64,000 bases of DNA, taken from NCBI RefSeq assembly GCF_024721155.1, contig NZ_JAHVAP010000008.1, positions 400,153 through 464,152 on the forward strand, in the 5' to 3' direction. The notes beneath the pieces are model-generated. The model did not search any database, was not told the DNA's origin, and was given only the letters and a program-made list of their open reading frames with translations. Positions 32,861 to 42,311 of the stretch are shown here, one piece after another (positions within the stretch are counted from its first letter, which is position 1; each line of letters starts with the position of its first letter). Position numbers and translations under genes: made by a program. The DNA comes from Mucilaginibacter phenanthrenivorans (lineage in GTDB: Bacteria; Bacteroidota; Bacteroidia; Sphingobacteriales; Sphingobacteriaceae).

Positions 32861-33919
32861 TTAGTTTTTGAAAGAAGCCATAAGCGGGTCCGTGTATCGC
32901 CGAAATTTAATAAAAGGTTTTTCGACGGCAATAAAGCTGAGCAGGCCAAGCCCGGCAGCGGCGAGAACAGATATGCCAACGAAACATAAATAATTAACGC
33001 GTTGACCAAAAAGCACATGCACGAGATGCTGTACCGGGAATCCATAAATATAAATGCCGTAAGATATATCGTATTTAACCTTATATTCAAAAAGCTGGAA
33101 GGCGTTGACCAGGACCAGGGCGATTAATAAAGGGGAGATGATATTATATCCGCCGAATTTTATAAGCAGCAGGGTAAAGAACAAGGCGTAAACGGTTCCG
33201 CGTTTGTCTAAAGTGAAGCTGTCTTTAAAGACATGCAAGAGCATTCCTGCAAGATAGGCAGTGTAAAGCTTCAATGCGGGGCTCAGGATCAGAATCGTAG
33301 GACCGAATGTTTTTGAAAAATTGAAGTTGATGGCAAAAAAAATAAAGGTAACAATTGCAGTGATCAACAAGAGCACCTTATTTTTATCAAATAGCCCCAG
33401 CATTCCGGCGATCAGCGTGAAAACATAACATTGAATCTCCGGAAGCAAACTCCACAAGCTGCCGTCCAGCGATTCTTTATAAGCTGAATAATTCAGTACG
33501 TCCCTGATGCTCCATTGCCGGATCCCAAAAAACATATTCCGGAAAAAGAAACTTGCCGCGCTTTCCGGGCCGGTAAAGGCAAACGCCGCGAGCGCGCGTC
33601 CCGTGATCATAAAGATGAGTGGTGAAATGATGAAGCCGGTCACCAGCAAGCTTACCAAAAATCCCGGAACGATGCGTAACAGCCGGTGGCTTGCAAAAAG
33701 CAACAGATTATGGGTACGTTCAAAGCTTGCTGTGATCAGGAATCCGCTCAGTGTGAAAAAACCCATTACACAGAACTCTCCCAGGTTTGACTGGTTTTTG
33801 GATAACAATGCAAGGGGGTCGATCAGCCTGTATCCTCCAATTACGATGGCATGGTTAAACAATACGCCTATGGCTAATAATACCCTGAGGAGGTCGAAAG
33901 CATTTTTTCTGTTGGACAT
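32861..33919 (-). CDS. Acyltransferase-3 family (OafA/NolL-like) membrane O-acyltransferase
   Basis: A 352-residue protein with about ten hydrophobic helices. It begins RKNAFDLLRVLLAIGVLFNHA with the essential Arg and the His (His23) of the acyltransferase-3 family, and has the later GFFTLSGFLITASF segment typical of OafA/YrhL enzymes. It would move acetyl or another acyl group across the membrane to a sugar. It is one of three different acylation routes in the window (hexapeptide enzymes, this protein, and the AlgI/AlgJ-like pair). The C-terminus SFIAVEKPFIKFRR is characteristic. Confidence 0.9.
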   Translation of the reverse strand: MSNRKNAFDLLRVLLAIGVLFNHAIVIGGYRLIDPLALLSKNQSNLGEFCVMGFFTLSGFLITASFERTHNLLLFASHRLLRIVPGFLVSLLVTGFIISPLIFMITGRALAAFAFTGPESAASFFFRNMFFGIRQWSIRDVLNYSAYKESLDGSLWSLLPEIQCYVFTLIAGMLGLFDKNKVLLLITAIVTFIFFAINFNFSKTFGPTILILSPALKLYTAYLAGMLLHVFKDSFTLDKRGTVYALFFTLLLIKFGGYNIISPLLIALVLVNAFQLFEYKVKYDISYGIYIYGFPVQHLVHVLFGQRVNYLCFVGISVLAAAGLGLLSFIAVEKPFIKFRRYTDPLMASFKN

Positions 33920-33937
33920 TTTTAAGTGAAAATAATA

Positions 33938-34873
33938 TTAGGTGTTGCTATCCTCGTGGTAAATATCAGCCAGCCCGTCAAATGTGCCGCAAGCCCCGCG
34001 CCACTTAATGTAATTCACCGGGCCGGCCCAGGCCCGGCCAGTAATCCATGCCTTAATCTTTCGCAAGCCTACTGTCCATGGAGCGATGCCTTTCCATGGA
34101 TTTATCTTATGTTTTTGCAGCACGGCAATCCATGATTTATTCGTATTGTTGACCAGGCGGGCCAGGTATGCCGGCTGCATACGTTGCGCGGGAATAATGT
34201 GATGGAGCACCAATGACGGAAAATAGCCGATTTCCCATCCTGCATTAAGGATCGAAAGCACCAGGTCATTGTCACCGCCGGAAGCTAAGGAATAGCCCTG
34301 TCTGTCAGCTATCAGGCCCTTTTTGCTTTGAAGTCCTTTTATATAGGGCAGGATGGCCTCCGCCCGGAGGGCCATGCCGGCACCGATCGGGGCTGCCGCC
34401 GGATATTCACCATTCATTTTGTTTATGACAATCTCTTCTCCAAGATCCCTCAATGCTAAATTTCCGTAAAATTCCTTCAGCCAGAGCGGGGGGGGCGAAT
34501 CAAAACTTGGAACCGACTTTCCCCCTATGGCGCCTATGCCTTCCTTTTCCCGGAAAATGCGCAGCACCTGGTCAAGATAGTTAACTTCCAATATATTATC
34601 GTCGTCCACCATCACGATCACTTGTCCCCGTGCTTCGAGAAAGCCTTTTAACCTGGCATGTGTAAGTCCCTGCCTGGACTCTGCAAGAACCTTTGCTGCC
34701 GGATTCCAGCTCAGGTCCGCCGTCGATAGCATATCATTTGTCGAATTATTATCGATGATTATAAGCTCCCAGTTACTTACAGGCAGGTTTTGTTTTCTCA
34801 AACCATCAAGAGTCCGGTTAAGCCGGTTTTTATCCGGGTTGTAGGTCGCTATAATAACGGAAATACTAATCAC
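33938..34873 (-). CDS. GT2-family glycosyltransferase
   Basis: A 311-residue GT-A enzyme. ISVIIATYNPDKNRLNRTL, LIIIDNNSTND and QVIVMVDDDNILEVNYL give the fold, nucleotide site and DDD metal motif. IGAIGGKSVP and GGDNDLVLSILNAGWEIGYFP are typical of GT2 enzymes of the rhamnosyl or galactosyl group. Its ATG overlaps the GT4 stop by 8 bp. It likely adds one sugar to the repeat unit. Confidence 0.9.
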   Translation of the reverse strand: MISISVIIATYNPDKNRLNRTLDGLRKQNLPVSNWELIIIDNNSTNDMLSTADLSWNPAAKVLAESRQGLTHARLKGFLEARGQVIVMVDDDNILEVNYLDQVLRIFREKEGIGAIGGKSVPSFDSPPPLWLKEFYGNLALRDLGEEIVINKMNGEYPAAAPIGAGMALRAEAILPYIKGLQSKKGLIADRQGYSLASGGDNDLVLSILNAGWEIGYFPSLVLHHIIPAQRMQPAYLARLVNNTNKSWIAVLQKHKINPWKGIAPWTVGLRKIKAWITGRAWAGPVNYIKWRGACGTFDGLADIYHEDSNT

Positions 34874-36080
34874 GGGTAGTACTGATTAAGCTAGCGTAAT
34901 ATATTGCAGAACTTTCTGCCAGTTGCCTGCCGGTAAATTGGTCTTCCACAGTTTTCCTGGCGTTAACGCCCATAGCCATCCTTAACCCAGGATCCTTAAT
35001 AAGTTGCTCTATGCGTTCCGCCAGGCTTTCGGGGTTCCCGTTTTCGGCAAAAAGACCATTGGCACCGTGGCGGATAATCTGGGAAACACCGCCAACATCG
35101 CAGCCGACGACCGGTTTGCCATAACTCATCGCTTCGATGAAGATCAGCCCGAATGATTCATACCTGGAAGGTGCGACGAAAATATCGCATTCACCATAGG
35201 CTTTTTTCAGCGCGTCCTGTGAAGTTTTTCCCATGAAAGTTACTTTTTGGGACGTTTCTGCATTGTTTTTTGCCAAAAACTGTTTTTCGTATGCTTTCCC
35301 CGGGTCGTTACCTATTATTTCAAAATGGACACCGGTGTTTTGTTTCAGGATCACCGGAATTGCATCCAATAGCACGTCGATCCCTTTGCGGAATTCAAGC
35401 CGTCCGACGAAAAGAACCTTTACCGGACGGTGTTCACTGGTGCCGGTGCATGGCAACGGGGGTACCCGGATACCGTGGGGAATAATGGTAAAGGCTGCGC
35501 TGTCAATACCATAAAGGGCCTGCAGTTCCTGCGCGTGGCTATGTGCATGGGTAAGGAGAAACTGGCTTTTTTTAAGCATTTGAATTTCCATCCGGCCAAT
35601 TAATTGCAGTAGCCTCGAACGGAAGGGATAATAGTCATTCATGATCTGCGAGAATGTCGTGCTTACCCTTACTGCAACAGGCACAGGGCGGTTTTTTTTC
35701 AGGAAAAAATAACAAAGCGAAAAATAACTTGAAGTTTCCACAACCTGGATCCCGTATTTCAAAATGCTGTTTTTCAAAATTTCCCCCGTTCTGATCATAC
35801 ATTTTATTTTCAAGGCAAAATCCCTCGCAGCCCAGTTTTTGCCCAGGATCTTTTCTGCTGGTTCAGAAAGAGCTACCCGGAAAGTAAGCACCCGGACATT
35901 GCCCAAGGTATATTCCAATTCAAAGGTTTCCTCAGCAGCATACGATGGCCTGACGTGCATCACGATTACCTTGTGCTTTAATTCAGCGAGGCTTTCGGCC
36001 AGCAACAAGTAATGATTCGCGATACCACTGTCAATGGTTTGCTTATCCGGAAAATATGGGGTAACCAGGCCGATCGTCAT
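34866..36080 (-). CDS. GT4-family glycosyltransferase
   Basis: A 404-residue GT-B enzyme. It starts TIGLVTPYFPDKQTIDSGIANHYLLLAESL and contains VKVLFVGRLEFRKGIDVLLDAI and the full motif PSRYESFGLIFIEAMSYGKPVVGCDVGG with both Glu of EX7E. The sequence around HAHSHAQELQALYGI fits the acceptor domain. It is separated by 7 bp from the GT2 gene upstream and overlaps the GT2 gene downstream, as expected for an EPS operon. Specificity is unknown. Confidence 0.92.
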   Translation of the reverse strand: MTIGLVTPYFPDKQTIDSGIANHYLLLAESLAELKHKVIVMHVRPSYAAEETFELEYTLGNVRVLTFRVALSEPAEKILGKNWAARDFALKIKCMIRTGEILKNSILKYGIQVVETSSYFSLCYFFLKKNRPVPVAVRVSTTFSQIMNDYYPFRSRLLQLIGRMEIQMLKKSQFLLTHAHSHAQELQALYGIDSAAFTIIPHGIRVPPLPCTGTSEHRPVKVLFVGRLEFRKGIDVLLDAIPVILKQNTGVHFEIIGNDPGKAYEKQFLAKNNAETSQKVTFMGKTSQDALKKAYGECDIFVAPSRYESFGLIFIEAMSYGKPVVGCDVGGVSQIIRHGANGLFAENGNPESLAERIEQLIKDPGLRMAMGVNARKTVEDQFTGRQLAESSAIYYASLISTTRD

Positions 36081-36087
36081 TACCAGT

Positions 36088-37065
36088 TCACCGGATAGAA
36101 TTCCATTTAAGTACTTTTTTTAAAAGATAAAGCATTTTGAATTTTAGCCCTGCACCTTTTAGCTGCGCCCTATGGGACTGCGCGTTTTTCTGTAAAAGCA
36201 TTTTGAGGTACGCTTCCAGTTTTGCAGGATGATAGATCCCATGAATCTTATTCTGCTTTAACAGTAAGCTGGTCCATGCGTTCAGCTTTGGTAAATAATC
36301 AGCCGTTAAAATTCCAAGTCCAAAAAACAGCGCATCGTGTATCCGCAGATCCGCATCGGTAGCCTGAATTCCCAGCGCCTTGAGCTGCTGTTTGATAATC
36401 AGAAACTTATTGGCGCGCTGCCGCTCATTCCGAAGTGCCGAAACCTGCGTTTCATTCACCCTGTATAATAACACGGCGGTATCTAAATTTGCCATTTTAT
36501 GTGTTTTGGAAAGCCGTGACCATAATTCATAGTCTTCGCTGGGTTCATAGTCTTCCCGGTACATGAATTGGCCTTCTTTTAATACATCTTTTCTCATGAT
36601 CACCGAAGGATGACATATCGCACAATCAAACAGCAGGTTTATCTTAATATCATCAGGATCGAAAAAACTGACCCAGTTAAACGGTTTGTTTCCGGCAGTG
36701 TTCAAAAACTCAAAACGCCCTCCGCAAACGATGATGTCCGGGTTGTCCTCCATGAACCTATATTGCCGGTCGAACCTTTCGGGAAGTGACACGTCATCGC
36801 TATCCATACGCGCAATATACTTGCCGGTGGCCGCTGTTATCCCGTGGTTAAGCCTTACTGTATAGCCAAGATTGTCATCATCATCAAAAAATCTTATCCG
36901 CGGGTCATTGTAGGAACGGATAATCTGCTTTGAGCTGTCCGTAGAACCGTCATTGTAAATTAAAAATTCAAAATCCGTGAAAGTTTGATTAAGGACGCTT
37001 TCGATGGCCTCCCTTAAATATTCGCCCGCATTATAAACCGGCATAATAACAGATATTAGAGCCAT
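36088..37065 (-). CDS. GT2-family glycosyltransferase
   Basis: A 325-residue GT-A enzyme with ISVIMPVYNAGEYLREAIESVL, FLIYNDGSTDSSKQII and YIARMDSDDVSLPERF (DSD metal motif), then PSEDYELWSRLSK, the acidic acceptor motif of the ExDxxxW type. This is a complete catalytic set. The ATG overlaps the AlgJ-like gene stop by one base. It would add a sugar to the EPS intermediate; the C-terminal basic helix (LLKKVLKW) may bind the membrane. Confidence 0.92.
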   Translation of the reverse strand: MALISVIMPVYNAGEYLREAIESVLNQTFTDFEFLIYNDGSTDSSKQIIRSYNDPRIRFFDDDDNLGYTVRLNHGITAATGKYIARMDSDDVSLPERFDRQYRFMEDNPDIIVCGGRFEFLNTAGNKPFNWVSFFDPDDIKINLLFDCAICHPSVIMRKDVLKEGQFMYREDYEPSEDYELWSRLSKTHKMANLDTAVLLYRVNETQVSALRNERQRANKFLIIKQQLKALGIQATDADLRIHDALFFGLGILTADYLPKLNAWTSLLLKQNKIHGIYHPAKLEAYLKMLLQKNAQSHRAQLKGAGLKFKMLYLLKKVLKWNSIR

Positions 37066-38180
37066 TACAGGTTCCGGTAAATTTGTTTTTTATTCACTTC
37101 CGTAATCCAAGAGTCCATACCAGATGGGTTCCAGTGCGTATCGCTTCTGTAATATAGGTTTTGTGGCGCCTTTTTAAAGTCATCCCATATGCTGATCACC
37201 GGGAGCGTGGTTTTTTTTTCCACCCGCTCCAGCAGGTGATTGTAGGTCATTCGCTTTGCATCATAGATGGATACCGGGTTGGGGATAATGGCCAGCGACA
37301 CGGTTTTAAATCCGATGGCCCGGTAATATTGTTGTGCCTGCTGCAGGTTACCCAGCAGGCCATCCAATTCTTCGCTGCCGATCTGCCTGAAGGCAGACTG
37401 CTTGTTTCCCGGGTCGATCGTTGCATTCATTAATAACCTGCTTTTGTCTGTGCTCACCGCTACTTCCTTTGGCAGGCTGCCGGTGATTTTGTAATTAAAC
37501 GCCGCTTTCATTTCCTTTAGGGGGGTAAATGCCCGGTCATCAAATAAGAGCAATTCCAGGTTCCTGCTCAGGTCTTTGTTAAAAAGTATGCGGTTTATAC
37601 GTTCCCAAAGATTGGCCGGCAAGCCGGCAGCGCCAGACACAGGTTGGTAACCGGTCTGAAAGTTTAGCTTTCCTTCCAGGTCTGCAGAAGTCCATTTGGC
37701 TTCACTGGTTTTCTTAAAATCATAACCATTCAGGTTGCGCTCTGCAAATTCCAGGATCAGGAAATTTTGTTTATTACTATCAAGCGCGAGCGGACCGAAC
37801 GGAAAGCGGTCATCCAGGAACACAACCCGGTCAAAACCCTTAAATGCGCCGTCCAGTTCTTTATCCGCCAGGTAGCTATCACCAATTATATATAAGACCC
37901 GGTTTGTACCAGCCAGTTTGTCGTTATGCGGATATTTGCGGAACGGTTCCAGTTTGAACTTATATGCCGGTAAAAAACATAAACCATATAGATCGCCGTA
38001 CCGCCAGTGGTCTGAGCGGACAAAGACCTTGTGATAGAAAGAATGATTAGTCGCTTCCTCCGGGGTCAGGTGATCAAAATAACGGTCTTGTTTGACTTTA
38101 TTTATAAATGATTGGTTCATAGCGGTTAACAGGATCGCCACGCTTCCCATCAACAATACGGTTAAGTATATCCTGCGCAT
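37065..38180 (-). CDS. AlgX/AlgJ-like SGNH O-acetyltransferase
   Basis: A 371-residue protein with one N-terminal membrane helix or signal anchor (4-20) and a periplasmic domain. The nucleophile block is IIGDSYL with Ser102, and the distal block RSDTHWNPSG carries Asp347 and His349, giving an intact SGNH triad. Together with the MBOAT gene next to it (one-base overlap), it forms an AlgI/AlgJ-type machine: the membrane partner moves acetyl groups across and this protein adds them to the polymer in the periplasm. The pairing makes the assignment strong. Confidence 0.88.
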   Translation of the reverse strand: MRRIYLTVLLMGSVAILLTAMNQSFINKVKQDRYFDHLTPEEATNHSFYHKVFVRSDHWRYGDLYGLCFLPAYKFKLEPFRKYPHNDKLAGTNRVLYIIGDSYLADKELDGAFKGFDRVVFLDDRFPFGPLALDSNKQNFLILEFAERNLNGYDFKKTSEAKWTSADLEGKLNFQTGYQPVSGAAGLPANLWERINRILFNKDLSRNLELLLFDDRAFTPLKEMKAAFNYKITGSLPKEVAVSTDKSRLLMNATIDPGNKQSAFRQIGSEELDGLLGNLQQAQQYYRAIGFKTVSLAIIPNPVSIYDAKRMTYNHLLERVEKKTTLPVISIWDDFKKAPQNLYYRSDTHWNPSGMDSWITEVNKKQIYRNL

Positions 38181-39568
38181 TAAAACTGAAAATAGATAAA
38201 TTGTGCTTCGTTAAAGACCCCTAATAAGTAGCAGGCCAATCCAAGGGCCAGCGCGATGAACACTTTTTTTGAGGTTTTAAATGTGCTCACCCCACGCAGT
38301 GACCATTCCAGCCAGATAAGTCCTGCGATCAGTATGACGCAATAGTAAACGCCTTTTAGGGGCAGGATGTCGCCGGCGGAATAGGCCAGTTGCCCGGATG
38401 AAAAAATCCGGCTCAGAATGACCATGGCGTCGCTTACCGAATTAGCCCGGAAAAATACCCATGCGAGGCTGACCAGGTTAAACGTGATCAGCCATTTCAG
38501 CCAGCGATAACCTTTCAGGTTCCATTTTAATTTTTTAAAGATCTGGTAACCAACCAGGAGGCATCCGTGGATCAGTCCCCAGATCAGGTATTTCCAGTTC
38601 GCCCCGTGCCACAGGCCGCTGATAAGAAAAACCACCATTAGGTTGATGCAGGTTCTTAGAAAATTACCCCGGCTTCCCCCAAGGGGAATATAAAGATAGT
38701 CGCGAAACCATGTTGATAACGAAATATGCCACCTTTTCCAGAATTCTGCGATATTACTGGCCAGGTAAGGCATGTTGAAATTCTGCATCAGCTTAATGCC
38801 GAGTGTCATGCCTGCACCAATAGCAATATCCGTATAGCCGCTAAAATCACAATAGATCTGGAACGAAAAAAAATAGGTAGCAGTCAAAAGATCCGTTGCA
38901 GAGCGGTGGGCGGGGCTTGAAAAAATGGGATCTGTCAAAATCCCCAGCCGGTCAGCTACGACTACCTTTTTGAACAAGCCGAGCATCATCAAAAATATAC
39001 CGGTATAAAACGTTTTTTTATCAAATATTTTCTCTTTTTTTAATTGCGGTAATAATTGTTGCGGCCGTTCGATTGGCCCCGCTACCATTTGCGGATAGAA
39101 CATGACGTACAGGCTGTAAATTCCAAAATGCCTTTCCGGTTTCTGATTGCCGCGATATACTTCGATCGTATAACTCATGGCCTGGAAAGTGTGAAATGAC
39201 AATCCGATTGGCAATACCATGCTCAGCAGTGGCAGCGCCGGGCCATGCAGCCGTTCTGATAATAAATTAAAATTCCCGGCAATAAAATTGAAATATTTAA
39301 AATAGCAGAGGACGCCGATATTAGTCACTAAACTGATAATTAAAAATATTTTTTTATTCCTCCCTGTAGCCCCGTCGATCATTATCGCGGCAAGGTAGTC
39401 CACTATAATGGTGAAAAATATGATTAAAATATACTCAGGCTTGAAGTACATGTAAAAATAACAGCTCGATAGCAGCAGCCACATCCACCTGAAGCGCTGC
39501 GGAAGCAAATAATACAGGGAAGTCACTACAATAAAAAAGAACAGGAATAACAGCGAGTTAAATAACAT
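38180..39568 (-). CDS. MBOAT-family O-acyltransferase (AlgI-like)
   Basis: A 462-residue polytopic membrane enzyme. Family motifs are clear: FYPQMVAGPIERPQQLLPQL, QIYCDFSGYTDIAIG, FWKRWHISLSTWFRDYLYIPLGG (with His281) and FLISGLWHGANW with the catalytic His321. It would use cytoplasmic acetyl-CoA and deliver acetyl to the AlgJ-like partner encoded just downstream. Length and topology match AlgI of alginate acetylation. It overlaps the GT2 gene upstream by 11 bp. Confidence 0.95.
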   Translation of the reverse strand: MLFNSLLFLFFFIVVTSLYYLLPQRFRWMWLLLSSCYFYMYFKPEYILIIFFTIIVDYLAAIMIDGATGRNKKIFLIISLVTNIGVLCYFKYFNFIAGNFNLLSERLHGPALPLLSMVLPIGLSFHTFQAMSYTIEVYRGNQKPERHFGIYSLYVMFYPQMVAGPIERPQQLLPQLKKEKIFDKKTFYTGIFLMMLGLFKKVVVADRLGILTDPIFSSPAHRSATDLLTATYFFSFQIYCDFSGYTDIAIGAGMTLGIKLMQNFNMPYLASNIAEFWKRWHISLSTWFRDYLYIPLGGSRGNFLRTCINLMVVFLISGLWHGANWKYLIWGLIHGCLLVGYQIFKKLKWNLKGYRWLKWLITFNLVSLAWVFFRANSVSDAMVILSRIFSSGQLAYSAGDILPLKGVYYCVILIAGLIWLEWSLRGVSTFKTSKKVFIALALGLACYLLGVFNEAQFIYFQF

Positions 39569-40496
39569 AGATCTTTTTCATGAGTGTTTTAAAAAGCTTC
39601 ATCCCTATATTGTAATCGGTAAGCAGCGCGAAACGGAGAATGCCCAGGTTGTCCCTGTTCAGGAACTGCCTCAAAGATGGATTCCATGCGGCGTACAGTT
39701 CACAAAATTTATCTTTGCAGGTGCCGTTGTCGGGCTTTCGCCCTGCAAGCCGGCCGAGCCGGTAGATTGCGCGGTAGTGTTCCTTTACATTTTGCAGTCT
39801 TCCCGCGCTATCGGATCGTGTTGTTCCCGCATGGTATCTGAAATAATTTAATGGCTGATGGAAATAATATATTTTTGAGTTTTGCATTATTGAAAACCAC
39901 ATCATCCAGTCGCCGGTAAATTTTAGGTTTTCGATCAGCTGAATGAAGGGAGACTCCAGGTATGCTGCTTTTTTAAAAACCGCACAACTTGCATTAGGTA
40001 TCACATTTGCAATCTGCTGATAGTTTTCATTAATTGTTTTTCCGCTTGCCAGAAAATCCGATTGCCATAAGTTTTTGGATAAGCCAGACTGCCATCTGCT
40101 CCATTTGCCCATCACTTCGTTGTTTTCATTAACTTCATAGGAGTCACAATATACGACTCCGACAGCGGGGTCGTTTGTGAAAACGGTCATACAGGTATCG
40201 AGAAAAGCAGGGTCTGCATAATCATCACTTTCTGCTATCCAAATATAATTCCCTTTGGCAAGGGCCATGCCTTTATTCCATTGTCTGAATACGCTGCCAC
40301 TATTGCTATCGTTGTAAACAATATGGCTCACCTTGGGATGAGAGGTATACGCAGCGATTATTTCGCGGCTGTTGTCCCTGGAAAAATCGTCGAGCAGGAT
40401 GACTTCAATATCAGGATAGGTTTGGTTTAAAACCGATTCAATGCGCTGCTTTAAAAACGCAGCATGATTATAATTGGGAATGATTACGGAAATCAA
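39558..40496 (-). CDS. GT2-family glycosyltransferase
   Basis: A 312-residue GT-A enzyme: ISVIIPNYNHAAFLKQRIESVL, VILLDDFSRDNSREII, YIWIAESDDYADPAFL (ESDD metal motif) and the acceptor block FTGDWMMWFSIMQ. The pattern ExDDY is the usual variant of the DxD site in this subgroup. Its ATG overlaps the methyltransferase stop by 4 bp. It is expected to extend the lipid-linked glycan; donor unknown. Confidence 0.92.
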   Translation of the reverse strand: MISVIIPNYNHAAFLKQRIESVLNQTYPDIEVILLDDFSRDNSREIIAAYTSHPKVSHIVYNDSNSGSVFRQWNKGMALAKGNYIWIAESDDYADPAFLDTCMTVFTNDPAVGVVYCDSYEVNENNEVMGKWSRWQSGLSKNLWQSDFLASGKTINENYQQIANVIPNASCAVFKKAAYLESPFIQLIENLKFTGDWMMWFSIMQNSKIYYFHQPLNYFRYHAGTTRSDSAGRLQNVKEHYRAIYRLGRLAGRKPDNGTCKDKFCELYAAWNPSLRQFLNRDNLGILRFALLTDYNIGMKLFKTLMKKIYVI

Positions 40497-41326
40497 TTCG
40501 ATCTTACTATTTTCCTGATCAGATTAAGCGGTTTGACCACCATGCTGCCAATGCGCCAGGTAAATGACGATGTAAACCGGGCTGCAATGTCGGCGGCGAG
40601 TATATTATACCATTCATCTGCGGTAAAGATACTGTCCGCAACCTCCCGGATCCTATCGTCTGATGCAATAACCAGGTTATATACCGGTGTGAAAGGAACG
40701 ACGCTGTTCAGCTTTTCGTATTTACCGGAATGGACCTCCATGGGTAACTCCCTACGCTCAGCAGTAATTAAAGAACCGGCTAAAAAACGCTGGTTTAAAA
40801 ACGCTCCATGTTTGAAATACCTGCTGATCAGCGCCCTGAATTCATCTGCATACAACTCCCGTACATGGAACTTATTGACATAACCCGTCACATCCGTATA
40901 ATATTTCTTATCAGGGGAAGACATGATCAGCAGGCCACCGGGTTTCAGGACGCGTTTTATTTCTGCCAGCATTTCCTCATGCTTGTCATGGTGTTCGAGG
41001 GTTTCAAAGCTTACGACGACATCAATCGTTCCGGTCTCAACCGGGATCTCATCTGCTGAACCTTGTAAAAATGAAATTTTGGAAGATCCATATTTTGCTT
41101 CTGCTGCGGCGACGGCTTCCGCATCGATATCGACGCCGAAAACGAACTGCGCCTCACGCGACAACAGATTGCTGCCGTAACCTTCACCGCTCGCAATATC
41201 GAGCACCGTTTTATGTTTGACGTATGGGATTGCGATACTGTAACGGTGGAGGTGTTCGATCATGTTCTCATTATATACAAAAGTTTCGAGACGCTCTCCT
41301 GTCCATTTATTTTTCATATGCTCCAA
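40493..41326 (-). CDS. Class I SAM-dependent methyltransferase
   Basis: A 277-residue methyltransferase with ERLETFVYNENMIEHLHRY at the start, VLDIASGEGYGSNLLS (motif I), FGVDIDAEAVAAAEA, IDVVVSFETLEHHDKHEEML and RVLKPGGLLIMSSPDK. This start is typical of methyltransferases that sit among glycosyltransferases and can be linked to O-antigen chain modification. The order of motifs is complete, so activity is likely. Substrate is unknown. It is separated by 35 bp from the GT2 gene upstream and overlaps the GT2 gene downstream. Confidence 0.92.
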   Translation of the reverse strand: MEHMKNKWTGERLETFVYNENMIEHLHRYSIAIPYVKHKTVLDIASGEGYGSNLLSREAQFVFGVDIDAEAVAAAEAKYGSSKISFLQGSADEIPVETGTIDVVVSFETLEHHDKHEEMLAEIKRVLKPGGLLIMSSPDKKYYTDVTGYVNKFHVRELYADEFRALISRYFKHGAFLNQRFLAGSLITAERRELPMEVHSGKYEKLNSVVPFTPVYNLVIASDDRIREVADSIFTADEWYNILAADIAARFTSSFTWRIGSMVVKPLNLIRKIVRSN

Positions 41327-41361
41327 TTTTATGTATTGGCCCGGTTAATTGTAGCAGGCGC

Positions 41362-42297
41362 TTATATTAGTTTGAAAAGTTTATACAGTTTGACCCTGAT
41401 CCGGTTCAAAAAGACAATTTTTTTCCACTCGTACACTTTTCCGTGGGCACGTTCGGACCATATTTTCAGGTGATCTTCTTCCCATTTCTCTTTCATTTCA
41501 GGATTGAATGTCTTTGCCGCTTCATGTACAGTTGCCACCGACAACGGTTTTTTTATCAGGATTCTTTTTTTTCCTTTTAACAGCCGGAGCCAAAGTTCGA
41601 AGTCCAGCGCGCATTGCAGCTCCTCCCAGATCGGTTGGTGGATCGCCGCATGCCAAAAGGTGGAGGGCTGTATTAAAGTCGGCATCTTGATGAAATAATC
41701 CAAATGAGGCATTATTTTTACCAGTTCAAACTTTTGATTGTCCGGCTCGTAATTGAGGCCATATCCATATACGAAATCAACGGTTTTATGGAGGAATGTT
41801 TCGGCTATCTCAAAAAAGACATGCTTTAGATAATAATCGTCACTGTTAATCCATGCGTAAATATCCCCTGTTGCAAGGCTAAAGCCCTGGTTTATCGCGT
41901 GGCCCTGACCCCGGTCACGCGCACTTTGCCAGTAACTTAACCATGGGGCATATTTTTTCAAAATATTTGTCGTGTCGTCGTTACTCCCGCCATCGATAAT
42001 AATGTACTCGAGGTTCGGATAATTTTGCAGCAGCACGGAACGGATCGTTTGTTCAATAAATTGCCCCTGATTATAGGAAGGCGTAACAATCGTTATTTTC
42101 GGCCACGCAGCCCTGCTCCCGTAAACCGAAGGAGAGGTCTCCTCCGTCCATGCCCATCCTGTCTTTTGCCCTTCCGGCGGTGGCAAATGCACAAGCAGTC
42201 CATCTTTTGGCGCAGGGACAACCGTAAGCGGGAGCGCTAACCCTTTTGCGGAGAACTGTTTTTTGTATTGTAAAAGAGAAGGAAGCGGAATATTCAA
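41362..42297 (-). CDS. GT2-family glycosyltransferase
   Basis: A 311-residue GT-A enzyme with a 60-residue N-terminal extension (LQYKKQFSAKGLALPLTVVP, then GWAWTEETSP) before KITIVTPSYNQGQFIEQTIRSVL. The sites IIDGGSNDDTTNILKKY and DIYAWINSDDYYLK (NSDDYY metal motif) are complete. A tail of His/Trp-rich acceptor sequence follows (QPSTFWHAAIHQPIWEEL). This pattern is frequent in GT2 enzymes of EPS clusters. The start could be internal, since the extension is unusual, but no better ATG is visible. Confidence 0.9.
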   Translation of the reverse strand: MNIPLPSLLQYKKQFSAKGLALPLTVVPAPKDGLLVHLPPPEGQKTGWAWTEETSPSVYGSRAAWPKITIVTPSYNQGQFIEQTIRSVLLQNYPNLEYIIIDGGSNDDTTNILKKYAPWLSYWQSARDRGQGHAINQGFSLATGDIYAWINSDDYYLKHVFFEIAETFLHKTVDFVYGYGLNYEPDNQKFELVKIMPHLDYFIKMPTLIQPSTFWHAAIHQPIWEELQCALDFELWLRLLKGKKRILIKKPLSVATVHEAAKTFNPEMKEKWEEDHLKIWSERAHGKVYEWKKIVFLNRIRVKLYKLFKLI

Positions 42298-42311
42298 TTT
42301 GTAGTTTAAGG